NCBI RefSeq assembly: GCF_900104895.1
Contig: NZ_LT629742.1
Span: 3,038,001 to 3,102,000 of the forward strand
Length of the DNA stretch: 64,000 nucleotides
DNA from: Microterricola viridarii
GTDB taxonomy: Bacteria > Actinomycetota > Actinomycetes > Actinomycetales > Microbacteriaceae
Direction of reading: 5' to 3'
Part shown: in pieces, positions 62,849 to 64,000 of the stretch
Layout of the letters: each line of letters starts with the position of its first letter
How positions within the stretch are numbered: position 1 is the stretch's first letter
Translations under genes and position numbers: made by a program
Notes under the pieces: model-generated
The model's input: the letters and a program-made list of their open reading frames with translations, nothing else
Told to the model about the DNA's origin: nothing
Databases searched by the model: none

Positions 62849-63731
62849 CCGCGGCGCCGTGCACCAGCCCGGCGGCGGAGTCGACGGCCGACGCGACGTC
62901 CCCGCCGCGCGGGTAGAGCAGGGTGCGCCCGACGACCAACCCGCGCACACCCGGCTGGGCGAGGGCGGCGGCCCAACTGGCGTAGACCTCGTCCGGTTGT
63001 GCGTTCGGGTCGCCGCCGAGCAGGAGCGTCGGCAGCGTGGTCGCGGCCATCACGCGCTCCATCTCAGGCACGACGGGAAGCTTCATCCAGCTGTAGGCCG
63101 AGCTCGTCCCGAGCGCCGAGGCGATCGCGATCGAGCGGATGACGGCATCCGTGCTCAGATCGTTCACGATCGCGCCGTCGCGCCACTCGCTGAGGAACGG
63201 CTCGAGCATGATCGGCAGCCGGGCGGACGCGGCTTGGCCGACGGCGCCGGCGGCTGACTCGAGGGTCGGCGCGGTTGCCGGGTCGGCGAGGTTGACCCGG
63301 AGCAACAGCTTGGCGGCGTCGAGGCCGGAGGCGACGGCGCCCGCCACGTCGTACCCGGTGAAGCGGTCGTCCATCTCGAAGGCCGCGCCGCGCAGGCCGC
63401 CCCGGTTCATGGAGCCGACGACGACCTTGCCGTCGAGGGCGCCCAGCAGGGCAAGGTCATCGATGATGTCAGGCGTCGCGAGCATGCCGTCCACGCCGGG
63501 GCGGGCGAGCGCGACGACCAGGCGCGCGAGCAGCTCGGTGCGGTCGGCCATCGCGCGCGGGTCCGCCCCGACGGCCAGTGCGCCCCGCCCGGGGTGGTCA
63601 GCAGCGATGAGCAGCAGCCGGTTGTCGCCCTGCAGGAGCGGGCGTCGCGCGCGGGAGGCCAGGGCCTCGGCGATGGCGGCGGGGTTGACCGCACGCGTCT
63701 CGCGCAGCCCGGCGAGGTCGAGCGCGCTCAT
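62829..63731 (-). CDS. Cgl0159-like (beta/alpha)8 aldolase family protein
   Basis: 300 aa TIM-barrel of the deoxyribose-phosphate aldolase/LacD-like type. Seen: RLLLIAADHPGRGALAVG, GMLATPDIIDDLALLGAL, GLDAAKLLLRVNLADP, LPIMLEPFLSEWRDG and SAYSWMKLPVVPEMERVM with the probable Schiff-base Lys. In actinobacterial inositol operons a protein of this type lies beside iolC and may cleave 2-deoxy-5-keto-gluconate-6-phosphate. ATGA overlap with the IolC-like gene fixes the start. Confidence 0.85.
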   Translation of the reverse strand: MSALDLAGLRETRAVNPAAIAEALASRARRPLLQGDNRLLLIAADHPGRGALAVGADPRAMADRTELLARLVVALARPGVDGMLATPDIIDDLALLGALDGKVVVGSMNRGGLRGAAFEMDDRFTGYDVAGAVASGLDAAKLLLRVNLADPATAPTLESAAGAVGQAASARLPIMLEPFLSEWRDGAIVNDLSTDAVIRSIAIASALGTSSAYSWMKLPVVPEMERVMAATTLPTLLLGGDPNAQPDEVYASWAAALAQPGVRGLVVGRTLLYPRGGDVASAVDSAAGLVHGAAATSRPA

Positions 63732-64000
63732 ACGAGGGCCGCCATCATCGCCTCGACCTCGGCGCTCGTCGGCATGGCCGTCGAGCACTCCAAGCGGGTG
63801 GCCACGATCGCGCCGGCCGTGTTGGCGAAGTGCAGCGTGCGCTCGAGTGGCCACCCAGAGAGCAGGCCATGGCAGAGCGCTCCGCCGAATCCGTCTCCGG
63901 CGCCGAGCCCGTTGACGACCTCGACCGGGATGGGCAGCGCCTCGACGGTCTCGGTCCGGGTCTTGGCGAGCACGCCCTTCGGCCCCTGCTTGACGATGGC
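63728..64000 (-). CDS. iolC: PfkB-family kinase, probable 5-dehydro-2-deoxygluconokinase (partial)
   Basis: C-terminal 90 residues only; the N-terminus lies beyond the right edge. PfkB signature VEVVNGLGAGDGFGGALCHGLL with the catalytic Asp, then LHFANTAGAIVATRLECSTAMPT. IVKQGPKGVL precedes it as in IolC. Assignment to inositol catabolism rests on the adjoining Cgl0159-like aldolase gene. Confidence 0.8.
   Translation of the reverse strand, partial: AIVKQGPKGVLAKTRTETVEALPIPVEVVNGLGAGDGFGGALCHGLLSGWPLERTLHFANTAGAIVATRLECSTAMPTSAEVEAMMAALV

Overview
The window is a 64 kb piece of a high-GC actinobacterial chromosome, most likely from the family Microbacteriaceae. Support comes from the very high GC coding bias, frequent GTG starts, 4-bp ATGA/GTGA gene overlaps, an actinobacterial housekeeping order (Z-prenyl synthase, hemolysin III, DUF4307, greA; eno, divIC, DUF501, S8 protease, NDH-2; mazG; mfd; pth; rplY) and a DUF222/HNH endonuclease flanked by dispersed repeats. 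No rRNA, IS transposase, phage or CRISPR locus was found. One tRNA gene is present.

Layout. 1-4.1 kb: partial class V aminotransferase, Z-isoprenyl diphosphate synthase, hemolysin III, two small membrane proteins and greA. This matches the mycobacterial greA-mca region but lacks mca. 4.1-10.7 kb: one tightly packed minus-strand run, an iron/polyamine-type ABC importer followed by an AI-2E family permease and threonine dehydratase. 11-13.8 kb: a YcaQ-like protein and an FAD amine-oxidase-like enzyme. 13.9-21.7 kb: an oligopeptide-type ABC importer plus a YtcJ-like amidohydrolase, divergent from a TetR gene across a perfect palindromic operator. 22-25.4 kb: HtpX, LemA and an ABC-2 exporter. 25.4-27.7 kb: a repeat-rich island around a DUF222/HNH gene. 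27.7-32.2 kb: a coupled four-gene operon (TetR, MFS, PLP enzyme, sugar-lactone/alditol oxidase). 32.4-40.9 kb: Ppx/GppA, tRNA-Leu(UAA), NDH-2 with an unusual Ala/Lys/Pro tail, mycosin-like protease, DUF501, DivIC, enolase, HisS and ferritin. 41-46.3 kb: ABC-2 exporter, MazG, a DUF1648 protein and NhaA. 46.4-53.5 kb: Mfd, a PAP2 phosphatase, a 1.1 kb tandem array of ~177-bp units, Pth and ribosomal protein L25/Ctc. 53.7-60.8 kb: a hexonate catabolic island (ManD-type and DgoD-type dehydratases, gluconokinase, sugar ABC importer, FadR-type regulator). 60.9-64 kb: a zinc alcohol dehydrogenase and the edge of an inositol-type operon (GntR/UTRA regulator, Cgl0159-like aldolase, partial IolC).

The most unusual structure is a modular repeat family (called A, B and C here). 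Most modules end in CCAACGG. They occur at 2.56, 12.2, 25.5, 27.3 and 43.2 kb and as a tandem array at 51.15-52.26 kb. Every site lies beyond the 3' end of at least one gene, and four of the six lie between convergent genes. Modules also flank the DUF222/HNH gene on both sides. Function assignments rest on reading the translated proteins by eye; no database search was run.
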